Positions 52,903 to 61,961 of a stretch of DNA of 64,000 nt are shown here, piece by piece. The stretch's first letter is position 1. Every line of letters begins with the position of its first letter. Made by a program: the position numbers and the translations under genes. The stretch covers positions 1 to 64,000 of the forward strand of contig CAZTYH010000005.1 in the NCBI GenBank assembly GCA_964617565.1. The letters run 5' to 3'. Below the pieces are notes generated by a model. That model saw nothing but the letters and a program-made list of their open reading frames with translations, was not told where the DNA came from and searched no databases. The stretch comes from JAKJGV01 sp964617565. Its GTDB lineage: Bacteria > Verrucomicrobiota > Kiritimatiellia > CAIQIC01 > JAGNIJ01.

Positions 52903-53030
52903 GCGCGCCAGTTCCCCTTGTCCATACAAAACCCATCCGGCCAAAGCGGTAAAGAGCCCGCTTCGCGTTGAACGAGGTCTACCTTAGGACAGACAGGCGT
53001 CGCAGAAAAGCCGAAATATCCGGCATTCCG

Positions 53031-53531
53031 TCATGCCAGTGCTTTCAGCGCTGCATCGTAGTCGGGTTCCTGTGCGATTTCGGGAACCTGCTGAGCGTGT
53101 ATGATGACGTTATTTTCGTCGAGCACCAGGACGGCTCTGCTCAAAAGTCCGGCCGTGGGACCATCTGTTATGGTCACACCGTAATCCTTTCCGAAGCCGG
53201 GCGCTCTCATCGTCGAAAGCGTGACGACGTTTTTGAGGTTATTGCTTTGACAGAAACGGGCTTGGGCGAAAGGGAGGTCGGCAGAAATGTTGATGAGTAC
53301 GACATTGGAGAGGTTGCCGATCTCCTTGTTGAATCGTATAGCGGACGTCGCACAAATTCCGGTGTCCAGACTGGATACGATGTTCAGTATCTTCTTCTTT
53401 CCCGCGAATGATTTCAGCGTAACATCCGAGAGATCGCTTGCGGTCAGTTTAAAATCAGGCGCCTTCATGCCTGCAGCCGGAAGCGTTCCGATCGTGTGGA
53501 TTTCCTGTCCCTTCAAGGTAATCGTTGCCAT
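53031..53531 (-). CDS. tpx: Thiol peroxidase (Tpx, atypical 2-Cys peroxiredoxin)
   Basis: A 166-aa periplasmic-type or cytosolic peroxidase that reduces lipid and organic hydroperoxides using thioredoxin. The peroxidatic Cys sits in SLDTGICATSAIRFN and the resolving Cys in FAQARFCQSNNLKNVV, the usual Tpx arrangement. ATG 53531 is chosen for GGAGGAGG 8 nt ahead; the open frame to 53570 is leader. Divergently transcribed from ferritin: peroxide and iron handling side by side. Confidence 0.95.
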   Translation of the reverse strand: MATITLKGQEIHTIGTLPAAGMKAPDFKLTASDLSDVTLKSFAGKKKILNIVSSLDTGICATSAIRFNKEIGNLSNVVLINISADLPFAQARFCQSNNLKNVVTLSTMRAPGFGKDYGVTITDGPTAGLLSRAVLVLDENNVIIHAQQVPEIAQEPDYDAALKALA

Positions 53532-53561
53532 GTCTTGCCTCCTCCAGTTTTCGTGTAAGCG

Positions 53562-53589
53562 AATATACACCGCTCGACATGAATATCAA
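53562..53589 (-). promoter_or_regulatory. Promoter of tpx
   Basis: Minus strand TTGATA (53589-53584), a 16-bp spacer, TATATT (53567-53562), about 30 nt before the start codon. Confidence 0.5.
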
Positions 53590-53631
53590 ATTCGCCGCTT
53601 TGCACTGGAAGACCGGGCCGGAGTGTGTATA

Positions 53632-53659
53632 TTGCATATACCGGTTGAGAAACTAATAA
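53632..53659 (+). promoter_or_regulatory. Candidate promoter of the ferritin gene
   Basis: TTGCAT (53632-53637), a 16-bp spacer, TAATAA (53654-53659) in the tpx/ftn divergent spacer; no clear Fur-box palindrome was seen. Confidence 0.35.
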
Positions 53660-53681
53660 TAAACATTGGAGGGAACCAGCC

Positions 53682-54182
53682 ATGATCAGCAAAAATATGA
53701 CCGATGCGCTCAATGGACAAATCAACAAGGAGTTGTATTCGGCTTACCTGTACCTGGCCATGGCCGTGCATGCGTCTGATTCCGATCTGCCGGGTTTCAG
53801 CACCTGGTTCCGCATGCAGGCGAAAGAGGAAGTCGAGCACGGGATGAAGATATATGGCTATGTCCAGGAGCATGGCGGCCATGTCGAGTTGGATGCCATC
53901 GAGAAACCTTCCGCGAAGTTCAAATCGCCGACCGATCTGTTCGAAAAAGCATTGGCGCATGAGCAGTTCGTCACGAAAAGCATTCACGCCCTCGTGGATT
54001 TGGCGATCAAGGAGCGCGACCACGCGACGAACAGTTTCCTCAAGTGGTTCGTGGATGAGCAGGTAGAAGAAGAAGCGCACGCTTCGGAAATACTGGCCAA
54101 GCTGAAAATGATCGGCGATCAGCCGTCCGCCGCGCTGTTGATGATGGACACCCAACTCGGGAAGCGCCAGGGCGAAGATTGA
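53682..54182 (+). CDS. ftnA: Ferritin-like iron storage protein (FtnA)
   Basis: A 166-aa four-helix ferritin. Ferroxidase ligands are visible: Glu17 in LNGQINKELYSAYLYL, the EEVEHG pair near residue 50, a further Glu/Gln in the LAHEQFVTKS helix, and VDEQVEEEAHASEIL. No heme-ligand Met as in bacterioferritin, so the non-heme FtnA group fits best. Stores iron as ferric mineral in the cytosol. GGAGGG lies 8 nt before the start. Divergent from tpx. Confidence 0.95.
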   Translation: MISKNMTDALNGQINKELYSAYLYLAMAVHASDSDLPGFSTWFRMQAKEEVEHGMKIYGYVQEHGGHVELDAIEKPSAKFKSPTDLFEKALAHEQFVTKSIHALVDLAIKERDHATNSFLKWFVDEQVEEEAHASEILAKLKMIGDQPSAALLMMDTQLGKRQGED

Positions 54183-54208
54183 ATTTGCCGGATTGGCGAA
54201 AGGCCCTT

Positions 54209-54242
54209 CTAACGGTCCCGTAAGCGTTAGGCCGCTTACGGG
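54209..54242 (+). promoter_or_regulatory. Two mutually exclusive hairpins after ftnA
   Basis: CCCGTAAGCG (54217-54226) and CGCTTACGGG (54233-54242) form a perfect 10-bp stem with a 6-nt loop. CTAACG (54209-54214) and CGTTAG (54225-54230) form an alternative 6-bp stem that shares bases with it. No T-run follows, so a Rho-independent terminator is unlikely; it may stabilise the 3' end or pause polymerase. Confidence 0.5.
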
Positions 54243-54258
54243 ATCGTCACGCATTATC

Positions 54259-54288
54259 TTGAATACAATCCGGAAGGAGTGCTATTCT
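54259..54288 (+). promoter_or_regulatory. Promoter of the 54328 gene
   Basis: TTGAAT (54259-54264), an 18-bp spacer, TATTCT (54283-54288), about 40 nt before ATG 54328, which has AAAGGGG ahead. Confidence 0.45.
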
Positions 54289-54327
54289 AAAAAGATTGGA
54301 TTTGTATATGAAAGGGGCTGCTTCGCT

Positions 54328-55110
54328 ATGAAGAAGATGAGAGGCGTGTTCGGGCTCGCTGTTGCCATGTTGATTTGCCTTGCGAGTGTGCCTGCCGCGA
54401 GAGCCGGTCTGAAAGTGCTTGTCGTTCCCGCACGGTATTCCGTTCTCCAGGTAGCTTTCGATGTGGCGAATCGGCATGGCGCGGTGCTGGTATCGTATCA
54501 GGGCGAAGTGTTTTCCGATTCGCCGATACTCCACTACTGGAATGGCGCAGAGTGGATTCGTTTATCCGTGGATGATTACGCACAAGCGCGCTTTCTGCAA
54601 ACGATGCCAGAAACTTTCATTCTCGTGGGCGGTCCGGACATGCTTCCTCAGGTGCTGGCAAGCCGCGTTTCAAGTTGGTGCCAGGATGTACGCGTTATTC
54701 CATCGGTTACTACTCCGGAACTCATCAATGCCCTGGGTGGCGCCTTCTCTTTTTCTTCGCATGACTGGGAGTGGTATGCGCACCGATACAATCTCAAGCT
54801 CGAAGACCGGAACGAAGACCGGCGTCGGGAGAGTTGGTACGACCGGACAAGCTATGAAGATAAATGGTCGGATCGCTGGGGATGGCTGAAGCGGAAGTAC
54901 AATGAGCCCCAGCCGGTTGAGACGGCTGCGCCTGAGCAAGCCCCGCAACCGGCCCCGCGGCCCTACGTGGAAGAGACCGTGATCGAGGAGGTCATCGTCG
55001 AACGTTGGCCGGCGGCTCCCGCTGAGCCCCCGGAAGAATCTCCAGCTCCGATCGAAGTGGAAGAGACGGTTTTGGAAGAAGAAGTGATCGAGGCCTATCC
55101 CGTAAAATAG
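54328..55110 (+). CDS. Secreted protein of unknown function with acidic Pro-rich tail
   Basis: 260 aa. Signal peptide MKKMRGVFGLAVAMLICLAS, cleaved near PAARA. A compact alpha/beta domain follows (KVLVVPARYSVLQVAFDVAN...FILVGGPDMLPQVLASRVSS), then an Arg/Asp/Trp-rich segment (about 160-205) and a Pro/Glu/Val-rich tail with repeated EETVxEExV. I do not recognise the family. The ILVGGPDMLP strand-turn recalls sugar-nucleotide or cell-wall-binding folds, but that is weak. It begins 145 bp after ftnA and is followed 10 nt later by the small lipoprotein. Confidence 0.75.
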   Translation: MKKMRGVFGLAVAMLICLASVPAARAGLKVLVVPARYSVLQVAFDVANRHGAVLVSYQGEVFSDSPILHYWNGAEWIRLSVDDYAQARFLQTMPETFILVGGPDMLPQVLASRVSSWCQDVRVIPSVTTPELINALGGAFSFSSHDWEWYAHRYNLKLEDRNEDRRRESWYDRTSYEDKWSDRWGWLKRKYNEPQPVETAAPEQAPQPAPRPYVEETVIEEVIVERWPAAPAEPPEESPAPIEVEETVLEEEVIEAYPVK

Positions 55111-55120
55111 GGGACATGTT

Positions 55121-55471
55121 TTGAAGTTGCTTCAACTGCTGCTCGTGTTGATCCTGTCGGCGCCCATTTTGTTCGGTGGGGGTTGTGTAACCCGTGAGAT
55201 CGTGGAAAAGAAACCCCGGGACGAGGTGACTTTAATGGTGGGCCGTGCAGGGGAGGATGTCACAATCCAGTGGAAGTCGCAGATCGGCCGAACTTATACC
55301 GTGCTGTATAGTGAGCGTATGGGCGGTGGCAGCCAGTGGAAGCCTTTACCCGGAGCGACCAATATTGCCGGAACCGGCGATATGATCACGATCCGGGATG
55401 AAGTGCCGAACACCATGCAACGCTATTACCGGCTTCATGTCGGGAGGCTGGCTGGAACCCCGGCGCGCTGA
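55121..55471 (+). CDS. Small lipoprotein with a C-terminal module like that of the giant secreted protein
   Basis: 116 aa from TTG 55121. Lipobox LFGGGC (Cys at about 22). One short beta domain follows: VTIQWKSQIGRTYTVLYSER...WKPLPGATNIAGTG...RYYRLHV. The end resembles the C-terminus of the 7288 protein, where YWTQNL...WQPL...NRIFRIMF occupies the same positions. It may therefore be the free-standing version of a common surface module. The 10-nt gap to the upstream gene suggests co-transcription. Confidence 0.75.
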   Translation: MKLLQLLLVLILSAPILFGGGCVTREIVEKKPRDEVTLMVGRAGEDVTIQWKSQIGRTYTVLYSERMGGGSQWKPLPGATNIAGTGDMITIRDEVPNTMQRYYRLHVGRLAGTPAR

Positions 55472-55472
55472 A

Positions 55473-56444
55473 TCAATCCATTTTGTCTTCGGCGTAAAAG
55501 AAGACATGGATGGGGCGATGATCCGAAGCATTGGCCGTCAGCGGATGTCTTACCACGCGTGATTTGCCTGCGATGTAATCCGCCTTCATTCCGGAGCTGG
55601 CGAGCGCAAAATCAATCCGTGCATACTCATCGAACGCATCGCTGAAGTGCGTCCATGCATCGCCTTCCCGATCGACCGGTCGCAGATCGTGCAGATGCTC
55701 GTTCCGTGTGCCGGTGATTTCCCGGAGCGCGGCGGACCGCGGATTGTCATTTAAATCTCCGACCACCAGCAGGTTGATGGAGGGGTTTTCTTTCAGCGAC
55801 CTGCGTACGTGCTTGTTCAAGAGGCGGGCTTCGTTGCGTCGCATCTCGGTTTGACCCAGGGCGTGAAAGACCTTGGATTTAAGATGAGCCACGATCACGC
55901 GGCAGGTATAGGCGGATGTCACCTGCAGGTCGCTTTCAAGGAATCCCCTGAGTACCGGAAGTTCGGCCGCCCCCATGCTGTACCGGTCGTCAAGGTGATG
56001 TTCTGCGCGTGTGATCGGGAAACGGCTCAGGAGGGCAAGATTGATTTCGGATTGGCCACGGCGCAGGTACTCGGCATGAGGATAATCCAATCCCGCCTGC
56101 TGAAGCGAATACCGGAATTCTTCGAAGACCGCCGGATTGCCGATCTCCTGAACCGCCAGTACGTCCGGCTTTTCCGTCGCGATGATCGCGATGACGGCTT
56201 TCCGTTCTTCCTCCGGCTTCAGATCGTTGCGTTGCCCGTCGCCATCCCGGTCGTCGAGATTGTAGCGACCCAGGTTGTAAGTCATCACGCTGAATTCCCC
56301 GGAAGGAACCTCCGTGGGCGCAGCCGTGCGGTTTCCGCATCCTGAACAGAACACCAGCAAGAACGTAGTGGACAGGATTGCGGCTGTTGCACACGCGATT
56401 CGGGCCAGGCGCCGCGGAAAAAAGGATGCAACGAATTCTTTCAT
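55473..56444 (-). CDS. Endonuclease/exonuclease/phosphatase-family lipoprotein
   Basis: 323 aa. A lipoprotein signal ends in VFCSGC. The catalytic fold shows MTYNLGRYN, VLAVQEIGNP (metal-binding Glu), VAHLKSK, VVGDLNDNP (catalytic Asp/Asn), and TANASDHRPIHVFF with the terminal SDH. Family members are DNases, sphingomyelinases or inositol phosphatases, so the substrate is unknown. As a lipoprotein it would act in the periplasm or on the surface. A calcium-like loop (DDRDGDGQRND) near residue 64 is a small extra. Confidence 0.88.
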   Translation of the reverse strand: MKEFVASFFPRRLARIACATAAILSTTFLLVFCSGCGNRTAAPTEVPSGEFSVMTYNLGRYNLDDRDGDGQRNDLKPEEERKAVIAIIATEKPDVLAVQEIGNPAVFEEFRYSLQQAGLDYPHAEYLRRGQSEINLALLSRFPITRAEHHLDDRYSMGAAELPVLRGFLESDLQVTSAYTCRVIVAHLKSKVFHALGQTEMRRNEARLLNKHVRRSLKENPSINLLVVGDLNDNPRSAALREITGTRNEHLHDLRPVDREGDAWTHFSDAFDEYARIDFALASSGMKADYIAGKSRVVRHPLTANASDHRPIHVFFYAEDKMD

Positions 56445-56491
56445 GCCTTGGTTGCCGGGGCAGGCCGGCGCTTGCCTGCCGGGCTGCGTTT

Positions 56492-57868
56492 CTATTTCAA
56501 GTAGGCCTTTTCGATTTTCGCGGCCACATCCTTGTAACGGATATCCACGGAATAGATTTCCTTGAAATGCTGCGCCGCCTTCTGCGGGTTCCCCATGAGC
56601 TCGTAGAGTGTCCCCATTTCGTAGTAAATGTCTTTTTTCGTGTCGTCCATGATATGCAGCTCGGATGCCGCCTTTTCAAGTTGCTCAAGAGCAATGTCAT
56701 ATTGTTGCTTTTGCTTGAAGCAAAGCGACAGGAAATAAAGTGCACGAATACGGCGTTGGGGATTGCGCTGGGCGAGCTGGAATTCCTCGATCGCCTCGTT
56801 TAATCGGCCCCGCTCGTAAAGCAGCATTCCATATTCGTAACGGAATTGGAGGTCGTTGGGATACCGCTTCACCTGTTCCGCGGCGTTAGACACCATGAAT
56901 TCGTCTTTCGCCTGGCGCCTTGCCTCGGCACCCGCTGCATCGCCCGCTGCTTCCATTTCCGCGATTTCGTGGTCAAACTTGCGTACATGGATTGCGCTGA
57001 TGGATCGTTCGATCTGGGGATCGCCGCGCGCCATGGATTCCTTCGCCTGCGTGAGCAGCTCCAGCGCCTCGTCGAACCGCATCGCGCGAGTCAGCAGGTC
57101 CGCCAATGCGCGAATGTAATTTATGTTGTCCGGCTCGCGCTCAAGCTTGGCGCGCGTCTCGATGATCAGCGCGTCCATGTCCTTTTCACTCTTCACGGCT
57201 TTTGACTGCTGTTCAAGGAGCGTGGCTTCCTTGGTATCTTTCATCACGTCACGGTAGGATGACGCTTCGCTCCAGCCGCCTTTCTGCATCGTATCCAGCG
57301 CGGCCGCATCTTTCAGGGACTTGATGGCCTTCGGATCAGTGGGGCGAAGTCGGGACACCTCTTCAAAACAGAGGCGCGCATCGTGCATGCGATTGACGAG
57401 TTGGTATAGGCGTCCAAGTTCGTTCAGAAGCTTGACGTCATTGGGGTAGTGATCTTTTGCGATCTCCATCGTCTGGATGGCGACCTCGGGCATTTCGGCG
57501 GCCTCGGCTGCCTTCGAGAGGAGATTGATGAAGTTCATGTTCAGCGGGTCCGATCGCAGCAGCTTCTCCGCCATCTTCAGGGCCTGCAACGGCTTCTTGC
57601 TCGCCTGTGCCGTGGCCATGCTCAATGTCAACGCCCCGGTGATGCTGGATATCATGTGAGAGACGGACCCTCCGCCTTTCTCCTTGAACTTCTTTACAGC
57701 GGCAGCACGAAGAAATTTCCGCGCCTGGAGAAGACGGGGTTCGATTTCAAGCGCCGCCATGAACATGTCCATGGCATAATCGGTGTTGCCACGCTCAAAC
57801 GCGGCGAAACCCTTGTCGAACAACTCGCGCGCTTTGCGTGGGGCTGCTTCCAGTGAGACTTCCGCCAT
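56492..57868 (-). CDS. TPR-repeat protein
   Basis: 458 aa, soluble, no signal peptide. Start ATG 57868 follows GGGAGCAGGA by about 5 nt; the open frame from 57889 is leader. The sequence is a succession of helical hairpins in TPR style: ARELFDKGFAAFERGNTDYA, then LLNELGRLYQLVNRMHDARL, EYGMLLYERGRLNEAIEEFQ and DIYYEMGTLYELMGNPQKAA. Likely a scaffold. No catalytic motif. Divergent from uspA over a 302-bp spacer that carries its promoter. Confidence 0.85.
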   Translation of the reverse strand: MAEVSLEAAPRKARELFDKGFAAFERGNTDYAMDMFMAALEIEPRLLQARKFLRAAAVKKFKEKGGGSVSHMISSITGALTLSMATAQASKKPLQALKMAEKLLRSDPLNMNFINLLSKAAEAAEMPEVAIQTMEIAKDHYPNDVKLLNELGRLYQLVNRMHDARLCFEEVSRLRPTDPKAIKSLKDAAALDTMQKGGWSEASSYRDVMKDTKEATLLEQQSKAVKSEKDMDALIIETRAKLEREPDNINYIRALADLLTRAMRFDEALELLTQAKESMARGDPQIERSISAIHVRKFDHEIAEMEAAGDAAGAEARRQAKDEFMVSNAAEQVKRYPNDLQFRYEYGMLLYERGRLNEAIEEFQLAQRNPQRRIRALYFLSLCFKQKQQYDIALEQLEKAASELHIMDDTKKDIYYEMGTLYELMGNPQKAAQHFKEIYSVDIRYKDVAAKIEKAYLK

Positions 57869-57919
57869 GATTCCTGCTCCCTCTTGCAATGCTGCAATGC
57901 AATAAGAATTGGCAACCAG

Positions 57920-57947
57920 AGTACACGCAGTGAGCGGAAAGGGTCAA
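57920..57947 (-). promoter_or_regulatory. Promoter of the TPR gene with overlapping palindrome
   Basis: Minus strand TTGACC (57947-57942), a 16-bp spacer, TGTACT (57925-57920). The perfect 12-bp palindrome CAAGAATTCTTG (57945-57956) overlaps the -35 box and is a candidate operator. Confidence 0.5.
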
Positions 57948-58117
57948 GAATTCTTGGGGTTCCAATACACAGCGGGAGCGTTTCAGCGATGTGTTTTACG
58001 GGGGTGATGAACACGTGTCCGGGCAAGCCGGGCGAGCACTGCCGGTAGCGCCATGCATTATAAAGCCCATCTGTTGAGCAGCTGCGTGTCGGGCATCTCT
58101 TCCACGATCGCGCCGGC

Positions 58118-58146
58118 TTGCGTGTGAGTGGGGTGGGTGATAATCT
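58118..58146 (+). promoter_or_regulatory. Candidate promoter of uspA
   Basis: TTGCGT (58118-58123), a 17-bp spacer, TAATCT (58141-58146), 24 nt before ATG 58171; GAGGGA lies ahead of the start. The remainder of 57957-58117 shows nothing further. Confidence 0.35.
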
Positions 58147-58170
58147 GGATCAATCAAACGAGGGACGCGC

Positions 58171-58614
58171 ATGAAGACGATACTTGCAGGCGTGGATTTT
58201 TCCGATGTTACGGATGCGGTGTTGGGGATGGTTTCGGATTTGGCCCGCGCGACGGGGGCGCGGGTATACCTGCTGCATGTTGCGGCGCCTGATCCTGATT
58301 TTGTTGGCTACGAGGTGGGACCCCAGACGGTTCGGGACAGCCGGGCGAAGGAGGTGCGCGGGGAGCATCAGCAACTCGAACGCATGAAAAAGCGGCTGTG
58401 CGAAAGCGGAGTTTCTGCGGAATCGCTGCTTTTACAGGGGCCGGCGGTAGAAAAAATGCTCCAGGAAGCCGACCGGGTGGGGGCGGATGTATTAATAATA
58501 GGTTCTCACGGACATGGGGCGATTCGGCGGTTGTTGGTGGGGAGCGTTGCCGAGGGGGTTTTGCACAGGACCTCGCGGCCGGTCCTTATCGTGCCGGCGG
58601 CCCCTAAAAAATAA
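58171..58614 (+). CDS. Universal stress protein, UspA family
   Basis: A 147-aa alpha/beta protein: GVDFSDVTDAVLGMV N-terminal nucleotide-binding region and the ATP-binding signature GSHGHGAIRRLLVGSVAEGV (GxxGx9GS/T). This ATP-binding variant suggests a dimeric stress regulator. Neighbours are a TPR gene and the tRNA-Thr/tuf block, without obvious functional link. Confidence 0.93.
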   Translation: MKTILAGVDFSDVTDAVLGMVSDLARATGARVYLLHVAAPDPDFVGYEVGPQTVRDSRAKEVRGEHQQLERMKKRLCESGVSAESLLLQGPAVEKMLQEADRVGADVLIIGSHGHGAIRRLLVGSVAEGVLHRTSRPVLIVPAAPKK

Positions 58615-58634
58615 AAAAAACCTCCAAATCCCTG

Positions 58635-58662
58635 TTGACACAAAAACCATTTCATATACAGT
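58635..58662 (+). promoter_or_regulatory. Candidate promoter for the tRNA-Thr/tuf transcription unit
   Basis: Consensus TTGACA, a 16-bp spacer and TACAGT. If used, the leader before the tRNA is about 330 nt and includes the 58857-58889 hairpin. Confidence 0.45.
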
Positions 58663-58856
58663 AACGCCCGACATAGGAAGACCGAAGCAGTCGAAAACGG
58701 GCTTCCGAACAAAGTGTTGAGTCAACAACGGCACTTCTAGTTGTCTCGGATTCGTGGTCAACGAAGAGGGATGAGGGAGTGTTGTTGTGGTGTGTTTTTT
58801 TGTGTTCAGTGGGACACGAGTTTGCTCTTCTGTATGGGCCCCGTTGGGGGTGATGT

Positions 58857-58889
58857 CGGAAGTACGGAAATATGATGAGCGTACTTCCG
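58857..58889 (+). promoter_or_regulatory. Perfect 10-bp stem-loop in the tuf leader
   Basis: CGGAAGTACG (58857-58866) and CGTACTTCCG (58880-58889) pair perfectly around a 13-nt loop. No T-run follows. It could be an attenuation, processing or protein-binding element. Confidence 0.5.
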
Positions 58890-58996
58890 TCGAGCAAGCG
58901 GGGCAACCCGAAGCGGATCGCACGACCGCGCCGTACGATAATAGGCGGTTGCGATGCGGTGCGTATAGAGTGGATTGATGATTTTACGGAGGGTGT

Positions 58997-59072
58997 GCCC
59001 ACGTAGCTCAGTTGGTAGAGCACGTCCTTGGTAAGGACGAGGTCAGCGGTTCAATCCCGCTCGTGGGCTCCA
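58997..59072 (+). tRNA. tRNA-Thr (anticodon GGT)
   Basis: A 76-nt cloverleaf: acceptor GCCCACG/CGTGGGC, D-arm GCTC...GAGC, anticodon stem CGTCC/GGACG with loop TTGGTAA (anticodon GGT, reads ACC/ACT), T-arm AGCGG TTCAATC CCGCT, discriminator T, and encoded CCA. It lies 79 nt upstream of tuf, a common arrangement. Confidence 0.97.
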
Positions 59073-59151
59073 CGTGAAAGAGTGTGAAGTATCTGATAGA
59101 TACAAGGGAAGAAAGAGAAGACAAGCAACCTAGGCTAAGAGGAGAGACCCC

Positions 59152-60360
<1,209 letters not shown>

Positions 60361-60384
60361 GGTTAAACCCTTTGTCCGGGCGGT

Positions 60385-60410
60385 GCGGCCGTCCATGGCT
60401 GGGCGGCCGT
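60385..60410 (+). terminator. Strong hairpin between tuf and rpmG
   Basis: GCGGCCGTCC (60385-60394) pairs with GGGCGGCCGT (60401-60410), 10 bp including two G-T pairs, loop ATGGCT. No T-run follows; partial terminator or processing site rather than a full stop. Confidence 0.45.
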
Positions 60411-60451
60411 GCGCCACGGGCAGTGCGGTGAGGATCGTGAGGTTTTGAGTC

Positions 60452-60604
60452 ATGCCGAGAGAAATTATCAGCTTGGCGTGTACCGAGTGTAAGCGACGCA
60501 ACTATACGACGACGCGGAATAAGCGGACGAGTACTGAGCGCGTGGAACTCAAGAAATTCTGTCGGTTCGACAGGAAACACACGGTGCATCGAGAGGTGAA
60601 GTAG
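60452..60604 (+). CDS. rpmG: Ribosomal protein L33
   Basis: A 50-aa protein, short enough to be easily missed. It has the L33 pattern MPREIISLACTECKRRNYTT, then TRNKRTSTERVELKKF and CRFDRKHTVHREVK. The first CxxC is present, but the second knuckle reads CRFD, so only three of the four zinc Cys remain. It binds 23S rRNA near the E site. It lies between tuf and tRNA-Trp, the standard rpmG-secE-nusG neighbourhood. Confidence 0.95.
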   Translation: MPREIISLACTECKRRNYTTTRNKRTSTERVELKKFCRFDRKHTVHREVK

Positions 60605-60619
60605 GGCGATCGGTCCGAC

Positions 60620-60695
60620 AGGCCAGTAGCTCAATTGGCAGAGCACCGGTCTCCAAAACCGGTTGTTGGGGGTTCAAGTCCCTCCTGGCCTGCCA
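60620..60695 (+). tRNA. tRNA-Trp (anticodon CCA)
   Basis: 76 nt: acceptor AGGCCAG/CTGGCCT, anticodon stem CCGGT/ACCGG with loop CTCCAAA (anticodon CCA), T-arm GGGGG TTCAAGT CCCTC, discriminator G, encoded CCA. It sits between rpmG and secE as in many bacteria. Confidence 0.97.
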
Positions 60696-60734
60696 TCCCA
60701 TGCTGGCACAGAACGAAACGGTGGTATTGCGGAA

Positions 60735-60938
60735 ATGAACAAGCTTCAAGATGCGATTACGCGGCTAAAGACGTTCATAGACGAGGTCCGCACCGAATTG
60801 AAGAAGTGTTCCTGGCCGACGAAGGACGAATTGGTGGAATCAACGGTAATGGTCATTGTTTCCGTTGCGATTGTGGGAGTTTTTGTGGGCGCAAGCGACA
60901 TCATATTAATGGGGTTGCTTCGTCTTTTGATCCGATAG
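60735..60938 (+). CDS. secE: SecE preprotein translocase subunit
   Basis: A 67-aa single-pass form: an amphipathic stretch with TFIDEVRTELKKCSWPTKDE (the conserved SecE signature around WP), then one membrane helix (VMVIVSVAIVGVFVGA). It clamps SecY in the translocon. ATG 60735 is chosen because it starts the family N-terminus; the open frame from 60663 lies inside tRNA-Trp. Co-transcribed with nusG. Confidence 0.96.
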   Translation: MNKLQDAITRLKTFIDEVRTELKKCSWPTKDELVESTVMVIVSVAIVGVFVGASDIILMGLLRLLIR

Positions 60939-60965
60939 CCGAACACACGGGGCAGGTGGTGGCTC

Positions 60966-61514
60966 ATGGATAAGCAGTGGTTTGTTTTACATACGCTCTC
61001 CGGACAGGAAGGCAAGGTCAAGGAGAGTATAGAACGGCGCATCAAGCAGGAGGAGATGCAGGACTACATTGATGAAGTCCTCATCCCGACGGAGAAGGTC
61101 TCTGAGGTAAAGCAGGGGAGGAAGACCACCACGACGCGCAAGTTTTATCCAGGCTATGTGCTGGTGCACATGTCGCTCTATGATGAGGGCAAGAACCTGG
61201 TGGACAAGACGTGGTACTTCACGCAGCAGACGCCGGGGATCATCGGGTTTATCGGTGGTGATCGGCCGGTGCCGCTGCGTCCGGAGGAAGTGGAAAACAT
61301 TCTGCGGCAGATAGAAGAGAAAAAAGAAAAGGTGAAGCCGAAGGTGATCTTCGAACCGGGCGAAACGGTGAAGATAACTGATGGACCGTTCTTGAATTTC
61401 AGTGGTGTGATAGAAGAAGTGGACCCCGATCGCGGCAAGTTGAAGGTGTCTGTATCCATCTTCGGACGATCCGCGCCGGTGGAACTCGAGTATTGGCAGG
61501 TGGAACGGGCGTAA
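60966..61514 (+). CDS. nusG: Transcription antitermination factor NusG
   Basis: 182 aa. The NGN domain begins WFVLHTLSGQEGKVKESIER, with FYPGYVLVHM in the middle, and the C-terminal KOW domain has FEPGETVKITDGPFLNFSGV. Binds RNA polymerase and links to Rho or ribosomal S10. Follows secE by 27 nt. Confidence 0.98.
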   Translation: MDKQWFVLHTLSGQEGKVKESIERRIKQEEMQDYIDEVLIPTEKVSEVKQGRKTTTTRKFYPGYVLVHMSLYDEGKNLVDKTWYFTQQTPGIIGFIGGDRPVPLRPEEVENILRQIEEKKEKVKPKVIFEPGETVKITDGPFLNFSGVIEEVDPDRGKLKVSVSIFGRSAPVELEYWQVERA

Positions 61515-61536
61515 GCCCTTTGAACAGGCGTCAACC

Positions 61537-61959
61537 ATGGCAAAGAAAGTAACAGGCATTATCAAGTTGCAGATCCCGGCGGGTCAGGCCAATCCTGCGC
61601 CGCCCGTGGGTCCTGCGCTGGGTCAACAGGGCGTGAACATCATGGAGTTCTGCAAAGCCTTCAACGCGGCCACGCAGAGCCAGGCAGGGCTGGTTATTCC
61701 GGTTGTAATTACGGTGTACCAGGACAAATCGTTCACGTTTATTACGAAGAGCCCTCCGGCGGCCACGCTGTTGAAGAAGGCGGCGGGCATTGCGAAGGGG
61801 TCGCCCACGCCGAATCGCGAGAAGGTGGGCAAGGTTACGAAGCAGCAGGTCATGGATATTGCGAAGACCAAGACCAAGGACCTGAACGCGAAGGAGTTGG
61901 ACCGCGCAGTTCGCATTGTTGAAGGAACAGCCCGCAGCATGGGTATAGAGGTGGAATGA
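61537..61959 (+). CDS. rplK: Ribosomal protein L11
   Basis: 140 aa with the N-terminal KLQIPAGQANPAPPVGPALG signature and the rRNA-binding C-terminal domain (IVEGTARSMGIEVE end). Part of the L11-L1 pair; its stop overlaps an ATG of the next frame. Confidence 0.99.
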   Translation: MAKKVTGIIKLQIPAGQANPAPPVGPALGQQGVNIMEFCKAFNAATQSQAGLVIPVVITVYQDKSFTFITKSPPAATLLKKAAGIAKGSPTPNREKVGKVTKQQVMDIAKTKTKDLNAKELDRAVRIVEGTARSMGIEVE

Positions 61960-61961
61960 TC

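Larger units (their letters stand above)
58615..58996 (+). other. 382-bp spacer upstream of the tRNA-Thr/tuf block
   Basis: No gene supported. Holds a candidate promoter (TTGACA at 58635-58640, 16-bp spacer, TACAGT at 58657-58662), a perfect 13-bp palindrome TGTTGAGTCAACA (58715-58727), and a strong hairpin at 58857-58889. Together these make it a likely long leader or control region for tRNA-Thr and tuf. Confidence 0.45.
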
